Part shown: positions 8,510 to 17,509 of the stretch, one piece after another
Position numbering within the stretch: position 1 is the stretch's first letter
How the letters are laid out: each line of letters begins with the position of its first letter
Assembly (NCBI GenBank): GCA_025459035.1
Contig: JALORJ010000016.1
Coordinates: forward strand, 1 to 20,435
DNA: 20,435 bases
Direction: 5' to 3'
Origin: Burkholderiales bacterium
GTDB lineage: Bacteria; Pseudomonadota; Gammaproteobacteria; Burkholderiales; Ga0077523
The notes under the pieces: generated by a model
The model's database searches: none
What the model was told of the DNA's origin: nothing
The model's input: the letters and a program-made list of their open reading frames with translations, nothing else
Position numbers and translations under genes: made by a program

Positions 8510-9664
8510 ATGCGCCATTCGATCACAGCGATTCTCGCGGCGGCAGTGTTCTCGCTGCTCCCCGGCCGCGCGGCGTTCGCCCAGCAGGATGAGGGCCTCA
8601 AGCTGCAGGACAACCCCCCGGACCGCTACGTGGTGGTCAAGGGCGACACGCTCTGGGGCATCTCGAAGCGCTACCTGCAGAACCCGTGGAAGTGGCCCGA
8701 TCTGTGGGGCATGAACAAGGACGAGGTCGCCAACCCGCACCTGATCTATCCCGGTGACGTGCTGATCCTCGACCTCTCCGGCGGCACCGCGCGCCTGCGC
8801 AAGGAAGGCACCGGGCTGGCCGAGGCCGGCCGCGGCAGCGCCGTGAACAGCACCGTGAAGCTGTCGCCGAAGGTACGCACAGCGCCGGTGTCGTCGGCGG
8901 CGATCCCGAGCATCTCGTCGTCGGTGATCGGGCCGTTCCTGAACCGCCCGCTGATCGTCGACAAGGACACCTTCGAGGCTTCGCCGCGGGTCGTTGCCAC
9001 ACAGGAAAACCGGGTGCTGGTCGGAGCCGGCGACTCGGCGTTCGTGAAGGGCATCGACGCCGACGCGCCGCCGGTGTGGCAGGTGTACCGCGCCACCAAG
9101 CCGCTGTACGACCCCGGTACCAAGGAGTTGCTCGGCAACGAGGTGCTGTACCTCGGCGACGCCCGGGTCACCGAGATCGGTGAGGTGAGCACGGTTCGCG
9201 TGCTGCGCGCCCGCCAGGAGATCGGTGTCGGCGACCGGCTGGTGATGGCGCCGCCGTCGGACATCCTGTCGTATTCGCCGCATGCGGTGCGCGGTGACTT
9301 CTCCGGCACCGTGATCTCGGCCACCGAGAACGTGGTCTCCGAGATCGGCCAGCAGCAGGTCGTGGTGCTCAACCGGGGCGTACGCGACGGGGTCGAGATC
9401 GGCCACGTGGTGGCGCTGTACCGGCAAGGGCGCGACGTGGTGCCGCGCCGACTGCCGTCGTCGGCGTCCAACGACCCTGCACGCAAGGAAATCCGGTCGG
9501 TGTACTCCGAGTACGACCCGACGAAGGCGGGGGAGCCGGTGCGTACTCCCGACCAGCGCTACGGTCTCGCCTTCGTGTTCCGCGTGTTCGACCGCGTCTC
9601 GTACGCGCTGGTGATGAACACGTCGCGCTCGGTGAATCTGGGCGACGCGGTCCGCGCGCCCTGA
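8510..9664 (+). CDS. Secreted LysM-domain protein
   Basis: This is an exported peptidoglycan-associated protein of 384 residues. ATG 8510 has an AGGGG ribosome binding site just upstream. Residues 1-24 form a Sec signal peptide (MRHS basic start, ITAILAAAVFSLL core, cleavage AFA|Q). A single LysM domain spans about 39-88 (YVVVKGDTLWGISKRYL to NPHLIYPGDVLIL), the fold that binds peptidoglycan glycan chains. The rest (about 120-384) is a conserved family-specific region with no catalytic motif that I recognise. LysM proteins of this type sit beside dprA and opposite def in Burkholderiales. The exact function is unknown; cell-wall binding is inferred from the domain. Confidence 0.93.
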   Translation: MRHSITAILAAAVFSLLPGRAAFAQQDEGLKLQDNPPDRYVVVKGDTLWGISKRYLQNPWKWPDLWGMNKDEVANPHLIYPGDVLILDLSGGTARLRKEGTGLAEAGRGSAVNSTVKLSPKVRTAPVSSAAIPSISSSVIGPFLNRPLIVDKDTFEASPRVVATQENRVLVGAGDSAFVKGIDADAPPVWQVYRATKPLYDPGTKELLGNEVLYLGDARVTEIGEVSTVRVLRARQEIGVGDRLVMAPPSDILSYSPHAVRGDFSGTVISATENVVSEIGQQQVVVLNRGVRDGVEIGHVVALYRQGRDVVPRRLPSSASNDPARKEIRSVYSEYDPTKAGEPVRTPDQRYGLAFVFRVFDRVSYALVMNTSRSVNLGDAVRAP

Positions 9665-9835
9665 CAGCGCCGGGCGCGATCCCGCCGACGCGCTCGACCC
9701 CGCCCCACGCCGCCGTCCGGCGCCCCCGATGCCGGTTGCCGTGCCGCGCGTCGCCATGCCGACCCCGCCGAACGTCCGCACCGGTCGCTGCCGCCGGGGC
9801 TGCGCGGTCGCGCCATCGGGGCGACGGGCAGGGCC
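9665..9835. other. Intergenic spacer, LysM gene to dprA
   Basis: This 171-bp GC-rich spacer has no convincing promoter or terminator. An ORF of 36 codons (9729-9839, MPVAVPRVAMPTPPNVRTGR at its start) ends in TGA overlapping the dprA GTG as GTGA. Its composition gives no sign that it is a conserved protein, so it may be a chance frame or a small leader. Confidence 0.5.
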
Positions 9836-10918
9836 GTGATCGACGACGACGCGGCCGACTGGCTGCGGGTGGCCCTGATCCCCGGTGTCGGCGACGCTTC
9901 GCTGCGCAGGCTGCTGGGGCGTTTCGGCACGCCGCGCGCGGTGCTCGACGCCGGTGCGACGGCGTGGCGGACAGTGGTCAGCCCGGCGATCGCCACCGCG
10001 CTGCAACGCGGCGCTCCCGTGGAGCGCATCGACGCCGCGCTGGCGTGGCTCGACAGCGCCGACCACCATCTGCTGACGCTGGCCGACGCGCGCTACCCGC
10101 GCGCGCTGCTGGACACCGCGGATCCACCGACCGTGCTGTTCGCGCGCGGTCGGCTCGAGCTGCTCGAAAACCCTGCGCTCGCGATCGTCGGCAGTCGTCA
10201 CGCCTCGGCGCAGGGTACCGACACCGCCGAGACCTTTGCCCGCCAGGCGAGCGATGCCGGACTGGTCATCGTGAGCGGCCTGGCGCTCGGGATCGACGCT
10301 GCCGCGCACGCCGGCGGGCTGGCGGGTCGGGCCGGATCGATCGCGGTGCTGGGCACCGGTCCGGACCGCGTGTATCCCGCGCGCAACCGACCGCTCGCCC
10401 GTCGGCTCGTCACCGAGGGTCTGCTGCTGACCGAGTTCGCGCCGGGCACCGGACCCCTGCCGCATCACTTCGTGCAGCGCAACCGGGTCATCAGCGGTCT
10501 GTCGCGTGCCGTGCTCGTGGTCGAGGCAGCGCTGCGCAGCGGGTCGCTCACCACCGCGCGGTTCGCGCTCGAGCAGGGTCGCGACGTGTTCGCGGTGCCG
10601 GGCTCGATCCTGTCGCAGCTGTCGCGCGGCTGCCATCTGCTGATCAAGCAGGGCGCGAAGCTGGTCGAGTCGGCCGCCGATGTGCTCGAGGAGCTGGGCC
10701 TGTCGCCTGCGCCCGCCGCGCGCGACCGCGCGGTGCCGCTGCGCTCGGGCGACCCGGTGCTCGACGCGCTGGGCACCGACCCGGCCGACCTCGACACGCT
10801 GCACGCGCGCACCGGGCTGGATGCCGCGACGCTCGCGGCGCGACTGCTCGAACTGGAGCTCGACGGACGCGTCGCGGCCCTGCCCGGCGGCCGCTGGCAG
10901 GCGCGAGACCGCGCGTGA
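9836..10918 (+). CDS. dprA: DNA-processing protein DprA
   Basis: This protein binds incoming single-stranded DNA and loads RecA during natural transformation. It is 360 residues, starting at GTG 9836; no ATG lies upstream in frame. The N-terminal helix-hairpin region (LRVALIPGVGDASLRRLLGRFG) is followed by the Rossmann-like DprA domain, about 110-290: IVGSRHAS (118-124), SGLALGIDAAAH (147-158), VLGTGPDRVYPARN (171-184), NRVISGLSRAVLVVEA, SGSLTTA and GRDVFAVPGS. A C-terminal winged-helix domain (about 305-355) is present, as in many proteobacterial forms. The usual NFPRRNR segment is HHFVQRNR here. It lies between the LysM gene and topB; smg, normally just downstream, is absent. Confidence 0.96.
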   Translation: MIDDDAADWLRVALIPGVGDASLRRLLGRFGTPRAVLDAGATAWRTVVSPAIATALQRGAPVERIDAALAWLDSADHHLLTLADARYPRALLDTADPPTVLFARGRLELLENPALAIVGSRHASAQGTDTAETFARQASDAGLVIVSGLALGIDAAAHAGGLAGRAGSIAVLGTGPDRVYPARNRPLARRLVTEGLLLTEFAPGTGPLPHHFVQRNRVISGLSRAVLVVEAALRSGSLTTARFALEQGRDVFAVPGSILSQLSRGCHLLIKQGAKLVESAADVLEELGLSPAPAARDRAVPLRSGDPVLDALGTDPADLDTLHARTGLDAATLAARLLELELDGRVAALPGGRWQARDRA

Positions 10919-10967
10919 CGCGCCGGTCGCGCGACGTGCGCCCGCGACCTTCGCACGTAACCGACGG

Positions 10968-10998
10968 TTTAAGAAGCGCGCAGGGGCGTGCTTATCAT
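10968..10998 (+). promoter_or_regulatory. Possible topB promoter
   Basis: TATCAT at 10993-10998 resembles a -10 box. TTTAAG at 10968-10973 is a poor -35 with a 19-bp spacer. It lies in the 121-bp gap between dprA and topB, about 40 bp before the topB ATG. The topB Shine-Dalgarno is also weak. Confidence 0.25.
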
Positions 10999-11039
10999 CC
11001 GGCCCCTTCGTCGTCGCCCGTCCGAGCCCACCCGACCGC

Positions 11040-13712
11040 ATGGCCACCGCCCGCCGCGCCGCCGCGCCGCGCACCGCTTCGGCGCGCTCGTCCGCGAACG
11101 CCCCGTCCGCCGACCCCGGCGGCAAGACCCTCGTGATCGCGGAGAAACCGTCGGTCGCGCAGGACATCGCGCGCGCGCTCGGCGGCTTCACCCGGCAGGA
11201 TGGCTGGTTCGAGTCCGACTCGCACGTCGTCAGCTCGGCCGTCGGCCACCTGCTCGAGATCTTCGCGCCCGAGGATCCGAAGCGCGGCAAGTGGAGCTTC
11301 ACGCACCTGCCGGTGATCCCCGAGCAGTTCGGGTTGCAACCGATCGAGAAGAGCCAGGACCGGCTCAAGCTGCTGACCAAGCTGATCCGCCGCAAGGACA
11401 TCGTGCGCATCGTCAACGCATGCGACGCGGGGCGCGAAGGCGAACTGATCTTCCGCTACCTCGTGCAGGCCGCCGGTGCGAAGCAGCCGATCCAGCGCCT
11501 GTGGCTGCAGTCGATGACCCCCGGCGCGATCCGCGACGGCTTCGAGCGCCTGCGCGACGACGCCGACCTGCAGCCGCTGGCCGACGCGGCGCGCAGCCGC
11601 TCGGAGGCCGACTGGATCGTCGGCATCAACGGCACGCGCGCGATGACCGCGTTCAACAGCAAAGGCGGCGGGTTCTTCCTGACGACCGTCGGGCGCGTGC
11701 AGACGCCGACGCTGGCGATCGTGGTCGACCGCGAGAAGCGCATCAAGGCGTTCGTGCCGCGCACCTACTTCGAGGTCAAGGCGCGCTTTTCCGCCGCGGC
11801 CGGCAGCTATGAAGGCCGCTGGTTCGACCCCGCCTTCCGGCGCGACGAGACCGATGCCGAGACGCGCGACACGCGGCTGTGGGACGGGGCGCGCGCCGAT
11901 GCCGTCGCCGCCGCGTGTCGTGGCCGCCACGGTGACGTCACCGAGGAGGCGAAGCCGTCGACGCAGGCACCACCGCTGCTGTTCGACCTGACCTCGCTGC
12001 AGCGCGAAGCCAACGGGCGCTTCGGGTTCTCGGCGCGCACCACGCTGTCGCTCGCGCAGGAGCTCTACGAGAAGCACAAGGTCCTCACCTACCCGCGGAC
12101 CGACTCGAAACATCTGCCCGAGGACTACCTCGGCACCGTGAACGCGACGCTCGAAGCGCTGGCCGGCCAGACCGCCTACGCGCCGTTCGCGCGCAATGTC
12201 GCGAAGCAGGGCTGGGTGCGACCCAACAAACGCATCTTCGACAACACGAAGATCAGCGACCACTTCGCGATCATCCCGACCGCGGAAGCGCCGAAGGCGC
12301 TGGGCGAGCTGCAGCAGAAGCTCTACGACCTCGTCGTGCGCCGCTTCCTCGCGGCATTCCACCCGGCGGCGGAGTACCGCATCACGACGCGCATCACCAC
12401 GGTGGCGGAGCACCGCTTCCGCACCGAGGGCAAGGTGCTCGAGCAGCCGGGCTGGCTCGCGGTCTACGGCAAGGAGAGCGCCGGCGACGATGCCGAGCTT
12501 GTCGCGGTGCGCCCCGGCGAGCGTCCGCTCGCCGATCCGGTCGATGCCGTCACGCTGGTCACGCGCCCGCCCGCGCGCTTCAACGAAGCGACGCTGCTGT
12601 CGGCGATGGAAGGCGCCGGCAAGCTGGTCGAGGACGACGAGCTGCGCGAGGCAATGGCCCAGCGCGGGCTCGGCACACCGGCCACGCGCGCGGCGATCAT
12701 CGAAGGCCTGCTCAACGAGAAGTACATGGTGCGCGACGGTCGCGACCTGGTGCCGACCGCGAAGGCGTTCCAGCTGATGACCCTGCTGCACGGCCTGGGC
12801 GTGAGCGAGCTCACCCAGCCGGAGCTCACGGGCGAGTGGGAATACAAGCTCGGCCAGATCGAGCGCGGCGGCCTGACGCGCGACGCGTTCATGCGCGAGA
12901 TCGCCGAGATGACGCGCACGATCGTGCGCCGCGCGAAGGAGTACGAGGACGACACCATCCCGGGCGACTACGCGACGCTCGCGACGCCGTGCCCGCACTG
13001 CGGCGGCGTGGTGAAGGAGAACTACCGGCGCTTCTCGTGCTCGCAGTGCACGTTCTCGATGACCAAGGCACCGGGCGGGCGCCAGTTCGAACTCGACGAG
13101 GTCGAGCAGCTGCTCGCGGCCCGCGAGATCGGTCCGCTGCAGGGATTCCGCTCGAAGATGGGCCGTCCGTTCGCGGCGGTGCTGCGCATCGTCGCCGATG
13201 CCGAGAACGACAACCTCAAGCTCGAGTTCGATTTCGGACAGGACAACGCGGAGGACGCGCCGCCCGAGGAGATCGACTTCGGCGACCGCACGCCGCTGGG
13301 CACCTGCCCGATCTGCCAGGGGCGCGTGTTCGAGCACGGCATGAACTACCTGTGCGAGAACACCCCGAAGCGCACCTGCACGTTCAAGAGCGGCAAGGTC
13401 ATCCTGCAGCAGGAGATCGCGCCGGCGCAGATGACGAAACTGCTGGCCGACGGGCGCACCGACCTGCTGGCGGGGTTTGTCAGCAACCGCAACGGACGCA
13501 AGTTCAAGGCGTTCCTGGTGCGCCAGCCGGACGGCAAGGTCGGCTTCGAGTTCGCGCCGCGCGAGCCGCGGCCGAGCCGGGCCGGTGCGACCGCGGCGAA
13601 CGATGCGCAGGCATCGGACGCGGCCGCCGCGCCGCTGAAGACCGCCGCACGCCGCGTACCACCGCGCAGCCCTTCGACGACGAAGAAGAAGACCCCGCCG
13701 CGCAAGCCCTGA
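11040..13712 (+). CDS. topB: DNA topoisomerase III (type IA)
   Basis: This type IA topoisomerase passes single DNA strands and decatenates DNA. It is 890 residues from ATG 11040. The TOPRIM domain starts KTLVIAEKPSVAQDIA (Glu35 catalytic) and includes NACDAGREGELIF (acidic metal ligands at 129 onward). The active-site tyrosine is Tyr351 in LTYPRTDSKHLPED. MAQRGLGTPATRAAIIEGLL is the conserved DNA-gate segment. The C-terminal third has a Cys4-type zinc ribbon (CPHCGGVV to CSQC) and a second cysteine cluster (CPICQG, YLCEN, RTC) with conserved topoisomerase C-terminal repeats. The first 27 residues (Ala/Arg/Ser rich) and the last 40 (basic, Lys/Pro rich) are low-complexity extensions, probably DNA-binding. 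DAGREGE rather than DCDREGE points to TopB-like enzymes rather than TopA. It converges on gyrB. Confidence 0.95.
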   Translation: MATARRAAAPRTASARSSANAPSADPGGKTLVIAEKPSVAQDIARALGGFTRQDGWFESDSHVVSSAVGHLLEIFAPEDPKRGKWSFTHLPVIPEQFGLQPIEKSQDRLKLLTKLIRRKDIVRIVNACDAGREGELIFRYLVQAAGAKQPIQRLWLQSMTPGAIRDGFERLRDDADLQPLADAARSRSEADWIVGINGTRAMTAFNSKGGGFFLTTVGRVQTPTLAIVVDREKRIKAFVPRTYFEVKARFSAAAGSYEGRWFDPAFRRDETDAETRDTRLWDGARADAVAAACRGRHGDVTEEAKPSTQAPPLLFDLTSLQREANGRFGFSARTTLSLAQELYEKHKVLTYPRTDSKHLPEDYLGTVNATLEALAGQTAYAPFARNVAKQGWVRPNKRIFDNTKISDHFAIIPTAEAPKALGELQQKLYDLVVRRFLAAFHPAAEYRITTRITTVAEHRFRTEGKVLEQPGWLAVYGKESAGDDAELVAVRPGERPLADPVDAVTLVTRPPARFNEATLLSAMEGAGKLVEDDELREAMAQRGLGTPATRAAIIEGLLNEKYMVRDGRDLVPTAKAFQLMTLLHGLGVSELTQPELTGEWEYKLGQIERGGLTRDAFMREIAEMTRTIVRRAKEYEDDTIPGDYATLATPCPHCGGVVKENYRRFSCSQCTFSMTKAPGGRQFELDEVEQLLAAREIGPLQGFRSKMGRPFAAVLRIVADAENDNLKLEFDFGQDNAEDAPPEEIDFGDRTPLGTCPICQGRVFEHGMNYLCENTPKRTCTFKSGKVILQQEIAPAQMTKLLADGRTDLLAGFVSNRNGRKFKAFLVRQPDGKVGFEFAPREPRPSRAGATAANDAQASDAAAAPLKTAARRVPPRSPSTTKKKTPPRKP

Positions 13713-13718
13713 CCGGCA

Positions 13719-13732
13719 CCGGCACACGCCGG
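13719..13732 (+). terminator. Weak hairpin between convergent topB and gyrB
   Basis: CCGGC-ACAC-GCCGG forms a perfect 5-bp stem with a 4-base loop 6 bp past the topB stop. There is no T-run on either strand, so it is at best a weak terminator. It is the only hairpin candidate seen in the 39-bp gap between the two convergent genes. Confidence 0.3.
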
Positions 13733-13751
13733 AAACCGGACCCTCGGGCCG

Positions 13752-16166
13752 TCACACGTCGAGGTTGCGCACCCCGAGCGCGTTGCTCTCGATGAACGCG
13801 CGGCGTGGCTCGACGACGTCGCCCATCAGCGTGGTGAAGATCTCGTCGGCGGCCACCGAGTCCTCGATCGTGGCACGCAGCAGGCGGCGTACCCCCGGAT
13901 CCATCGTCGTTTCCCACAGCTGGTCGGGATTCATCTCGCCCAGGCCCTTGTAGCGCTGGATCGAGACGCCGCGCTCGGCCTGTTCGTAGAGCCACGCGAG
14001 CGCCTCGCGGAAACTCGCGACCATGCGGTGGTCGTCGCCGCGGTCGACGCGCGCGCCGTCGCCCTTGAGCTGATCGACCATGGCGCCGGTGCGCAGGATC
14101 TGCGCCCCGTCACCGCTCGCGAGGAACGTGCGATCGATCACCGTGCGGCGCTCGATGCCGTGCAGTCGGCGCAGGACCACGAGGCGCCACGCGTCGGGCA
14201 CCAGCGGATCGGGCTCGGCGACGCAGCGGATCGCCGGATCGGGGACCCGCGCGGCGAGCGCGTCGGCGCTCGTGCGTGCCTCGGTCTCGGTGGAGAGCAG
14301 CGGCACGAAGCCCGCCGCGATCGCGTCGAGCACCATGCGATCGAGACGGCGCGACAGGCGTTCGATGACGGCATCGGACAGCAGCTGCTGCTTCGCGATG
14401 GCTTCCAGCGCGTCGCCCGCGAGCGGCGCCGCACCCCCAGGCGCCGTGTAGCGGGCGTCGTCGAGCGCGAGCTTGAGCAGATGCTCGTTCTTCTCGTGGT
14501 CGTCCTTCAGGTAGCGCTCGTTGCGGCCGTGCTTGAGCTTGTAGAGCGGTGGCTGCGCGATGTAGATGTGGCCTCGCTCCACCAGCTCGGGCATCTGGCG
14601 GTAGAAGAACGTCAGCAGCAGCGTGCGGATGTGGGAGCCGTCCACGTCCGCGTCGGTCATGATGATGATGCGGTGGTAGCGCAGCTTGTCGGGGTCGTAG
14701 CCGTCCTTCGCGACCCCGGTGCCGATGCCGGTGCCCAGCGCCGTGATCAGGGTCGCGATCTCCTGCGACGACACGAGCTTCTCGAAGCGCGCCCGTTCGA
14801 CGTTGAGGATCTTGCCCTTCAGCGGCAGCACCGCCTGGAACTTGCGGTCGCGGCCCTGCTTTGCGGATCCGCCTGCCGAGTCGCCCTCGACGAGGTACAG
14901 CTCGGACTGCGCCGGATCCTTCTCCTGGCAGTCCGCGAGCTTGCCGGGCAGACCCGCACCGTGCAGCGGGTTCTTGCGTGTGATGTCGCGGGCCTTGCGG
15001 GCGGCTTCGCGCGCCCGCGCCGCTTCGACGATCTTGGACGTGATCTCGCGCGCGTCGGTCGGGTTCTCCATCAGGAACTCGGACAGCTTCGCGCCGACGA
15101 TCTCGGACACGACCCCGGTCACCTCGCTCGAGACGAGCTTGTCCTTGGTCTGCGACGAGAACTTCGGGTCCGGCACCTTCACCGACAGCACGCAGGTGAG
15201 GCCTTCGCGCATGTCCTCGCCCGCGATCTCGAGCTTGGCCTTCTTCGCGATCTCGTTGGCGTCGATGTAGCCGTTGAGCGTGCGCGTCATCGCCGTGCGC
15301 AGCCCGGTCAGATGTGTGCCGCCGTCGCGCTGCGGAATGTTGTTCGTGAAGCACTGGACGAACTCGTGGTACGAGTCGTTCCACTGCATCGCGACCTCGA
15401 CGACGATGCCGTCCTTCTCGCCGACCGCGTGGAAGGGGTGCGAATGCAGCACCGACTTCTTCTGGTTGAGGTACTCGACGAACCCGCGCACACCACCCTC
15501 GTGCTTGAGGTTCTCGGTGCGACCGTCGCGTTCGTCGATCAGCGTGATGGCCACGCCGGCATTCAGGAACGACAGCTCGCGCAGGCGCTTCGCGAGGATG
15601 TCGAAGTGGTACTGGATCGTGCCGAACGTCTCCGCGCTCGCGAAGAAATGCACACGCGTGCCTCGGCTGTCCGCCGGGCCGAGATCCTGCAGGTCGGCGA
15701 CGCGCTCGCCGCGGCGGAACTCGATGCCCCACGTCCGGCCGTCGCGCCGGATCTCGAGCTTCAGCCAGTCCGACAGCGCGTTGACGACCGACACGCCGAC
15801 ACCGTGCAGCCCGCCGGAGACCTTGTAGCTGTTGGCGTCGAACTTGCCACCGGCGTGCAGCTCGGTCATCACGATCTCGGCGGCCGTGCGGCCCTTCGGG
15901 TCGCCTTGCTTGCGCTCGACCGGAATGCCGCGACCGTTGTCGGACACGCTGATCGACTCGTCCGCGTGGATCGTCACGCGGATGTCGTCGCACCACCCGG
16001 CCAGCGCCTCGTCGACGGCGTTGTCGACGACCTCGAAGACCATGTGATGCAGGCCGCTGCCGTCACCGGTATCGCCGATGTACATGCCGGGTCGCTTGCG
16101 CACGGCATCGAGGCCTTCGAGGATCTGGATGCTGTCGGCGTTGTAGTCGCTTGAGTTCTGGGCCAT
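13752..16166 (-). CDS. gyrB: DNA gyrase subunit B
   Basis: This is the ATPase subunit of gyrase, which introduces negative supercoils with GyrA. ATG 16166 gives 804 residues, the same as E. coli. The GHKL ATPase domain has VFEVVDNAVDEA (Glu45, Asn49), DNGRGIPV and GGLHGVGVSVVNALS; the transducer domain follows. The TOPRIM domain has EGDSAGGSAKQGRDRKFQAVLPLKGKILNVE and MTDADVDGSHIRTLLLTFFYRQMPEL. The roughly 170-residue insert of Gram-negative GyrB follows, and the C-terminus has RYKGLGEMNPDQLWETTMDP. An oddity is that just before the DADVDG block the protein reads GTGIGTGVAKDG, an apparent 4-residue tandem duplication relative to E. coli. It is 46 bp downstream of dnaN in the classical dnaA-dnaN-gyrB order. 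Confidence 0.97.
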   Translation of the reverse strand: MAQNSSDYNADSIQILEGLDAVRKRPGMYIGDTGDGSGLHHMVFEVVDNAVDEALAGWCDDIRVTIHADESISVSDNGRGIPVERKQGDPKGRTAAEIVMTELHAGGKFDANSYKVSGGLHGVGVSVVNALSDWLKLEIRRDGRTWGIEFRRGERVADLQDLGPADSRGTRVHFFASAETFGTIQYHFDILAKRLRELSFLNAGVAITLIDERDGRTENLKHEGGVRGFVEYLNQKKSVLHSHPFHAVGEKDGIVVEVAMQWNDSYHEFVQCFTNNIPQRDGGTHLTGLRTAMTRTLNGYIDANEIAKKAKLEIAGEDMREGLTCVLSVKVPDPKFSSQTKDKLVSSEVTGVVSEIVGAKLSEFLMENPTDAREITSKIVEAARAREAARKARDITRKNPLHGAGLPGKLADCQEKDPAQSELYLVEGDSAGGSAKQGRDRKFQAVLPLKGKILNVERARFEKLVSSQEIATLITALGTGIGTGVAKDGYDPDKLRYHRIIIMTDADVDGSHIRTLLLTFFYRQMPELVERGHIYIAQPPLYKLKHGRNERYLKDDHEKNEHLLKLALDDARYTAPGGAAPLAGDALEAIAKQQLLSDAVIERLSRRLDRMVLDAIAAGFVPLLSTETEARTSADALAARVPDPAIRCVAEPDPLVPDAWRLVVLRRLHGIERRTVIDRTFLASGDGAQILRTGAMVDQLKGDGARVDRGDDHRMVASFREALAWLYEQAERGVSIQRYKGLGEMNPDQLWETTMDPGVRRLLRATIEDSVAADEIFTTLMGDVVEPRRAFIESNALGVRNLDV

Positions 16167-16212
16167 CGGACCGGTCTGGAAAGGCGTGGACGTAGCGGGT
16201 GCGCGGTGCGGA

Positions 16213-17319
16213 TCAGATGCGCATCGGCATGACGACGTACTTGAAGGCCTCGGCCGAAGCCGTGGTGACCAGCATCGCGCTGTTGGCATCGCCGAACGCG
16301 CAATGGACCGTGGCGGCATCGACGTTCGACAGCACGTCCTGCAGGTACTGGATGTTGAAACCGACGTCGAGCGCGTCGCCCGCGTACTCGATCTCGAGTT
16401 CTTCCTCGGCCTCTTCCTGCTCGGTGTTGCTCGACGCGATGCGCAGGCTGCCGGACGCCACCACCCAGCGCACACCGCGGAACTTCTCGTTGGACAGGAT
16501 GGCGGCGCGTTGCAGCGACTGCTGCAGCAGCGCGCGATCGATGTCGAACTGCTTCGCGTGGTTCGCGGGAATCACGCGGTTGTAGTCGGGGAACTTGCCA
16601 TCGACCAGCTTGGTGACCAACACGATGCCGTCGAACTCGAAGCGCGCCTGGTTGGGCAGCAACGTCACGAGCACTTGGTGGTCGGTGTCGGCAAGCAGCC
16701 GCGACAGCTCCATCACGGCCTTGCGCGGCAGGATCACTTCCTGATGCTGGTAGCTGTTGAGCAGCGGATGCCGAACCATCGCGAGACGATGGCCGTCGGT
16801 CGCCACGAGCGTGAGCTCCTGCCCGTCGACCACCATCAGCATGCCGTTCAGGTAGTAGCGGATGTCCTGCTGCGCCATCGCGTACTGCGTGAGGCCGAAC
16901 AGCTTGCGCAGCGCGGACTGCGGCAGACCGAACTCGGCCAGGACCGACGGGCCCTCGGTGATCTTCGGAAAGTCGGTCGCGGGCAACGACTGCAGGTTGA
17001 AGCGGCTCTTGCCCGAGCGCAGCTGCATGCGGTTGTCCTTCGGCTCGAGCTGGACCTGCGCGCCTTCGGGCAGCGTGCGCAGGATGTCGAGCAGCTTCTT
17101 CGCCGACACGGTCACGAGGAACTCCGCGTCGGGCGCGAGCCCGTCGGCGGTCGCGCTCACCTGGATCTCGAGATCGGTCGCGAGCAGCGTGAGCCGTCCA
17201 CCGCGTCCTTCCAGCAGCACGTTCGACAGGATCGGCAGCGTCTGGCGTCGTTCCACGACCCCGGTGACGGCCTGCAGCGGGCGCAGCAACAGGTCACGAT
17301 CGAGCTGGACGTTGTTCAT
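16213..17319 (-). CDS. dnaN: DNA polymerase III beta clamp
   Basis: This sliding clamp tethers DNA polymerase III and many repair proteins to DNA. ATG 17319 gives 368 residues (E. coli 366), covering three repeated clamp domains. Characteristic segments are LLLRPLQAVTGVVERRQTLPILSNVL in domain 1, ATDGHRLA in domain 2, and the C-terminal VMPMRI, which forms part of the partner-binding groove and matches the usual MPMR(L) ending. It is separated from dnaA by 190 bp, longer than the near-contiguous spacing often seen. It probably has its own promoter in addition to the dnaA transcript. Confidence 0.97.
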   Translation of the reverse strand: MNNVQLDRDLLLRPLQAVTGVVERRQTLPILSNVLLEGRGGRLTLLATDLEIQVSATADGLAPDAEFLVTVSAKKLLDILRTLPEGAQVQLEPKDNRMQLRSGKSRFNLQSLPATDFPKITEGPSVLAEFGLPQSALRKLFGLTQYAMAQQDIRYYLNGMLMVVDGQELTLVATDGHRLAMVRHPLLNSYQHQEVILPRKAVMELSRLLADTDHQVLVTLLPNQARFEFDGIVLVTKLVDGKFPDYNRVIPANHAKQFDIDRALLQQSLQRAAILSNEKFRGVRWVVASGSLRIASSNTEQEEAEEELEIEYAGDALDVGFNIQYLQDVLSNVDAATVHCAFGDANSAMLVTTASAEAFKYVVMPMRI

Positions 17320-17509
17320 GATCTGGATATTTCTCTGGAAGGATTGATGAGAGGCCGGCCGGAGTGTGGACAACTGGGGCGAACGTCGATGAATCAGGGA
17401 CTCGCGTCGTGGATGACCCGGTGGACGGAGCGTGTGCGACGCGGGAAGAGTGGGGATCGACCCGGGCTCGGCGACGTCGCTAGGAAAAAGCTCCACAAAC
17501 TGTTCACAG
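17320..17509. other. dnaA-dnaN spacer with DnaA-box-like sites
   Basis: This 190-bp spacer has TGTGGACAA at 17365-17373 (reverse of TTGTCCACA, one mismatch to the DnaA box TTATCCACA). At its upstream end, AGCTCCACA (17489-17497) and CTGTTCACA (17500-17508) keep only the CACA core. An inverted repeat ACTGT-TC-ACAGT (17499-17510) overlaps the dnaA stop. On the minus strand it is followed by a T-run (GGAGCTTTTTCC), though the stem is short for a terminator. It may be regulatory or part of an extended origin; I cannot tell which. Confidence 0.4.

Noticed and set aside
8420..11416. 998-codon minus-strand frame opposite the LysM gene and dprA
   Set aside because: It is a shadow of two well-supported genes on the plus strand, with low-complexity Arg/Gly/Ala composition and no domain.
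10995..13727. 910-codon minus-strand frame opposite topB
   Set aside because: It is an antisense shadow of topoisomerase III; it has no domain or ribosome binding site.
14028..16154. 708-codon plus-strand frame opposite gyrB
   Set aside because: It is an antisense shadow of gyrase B.
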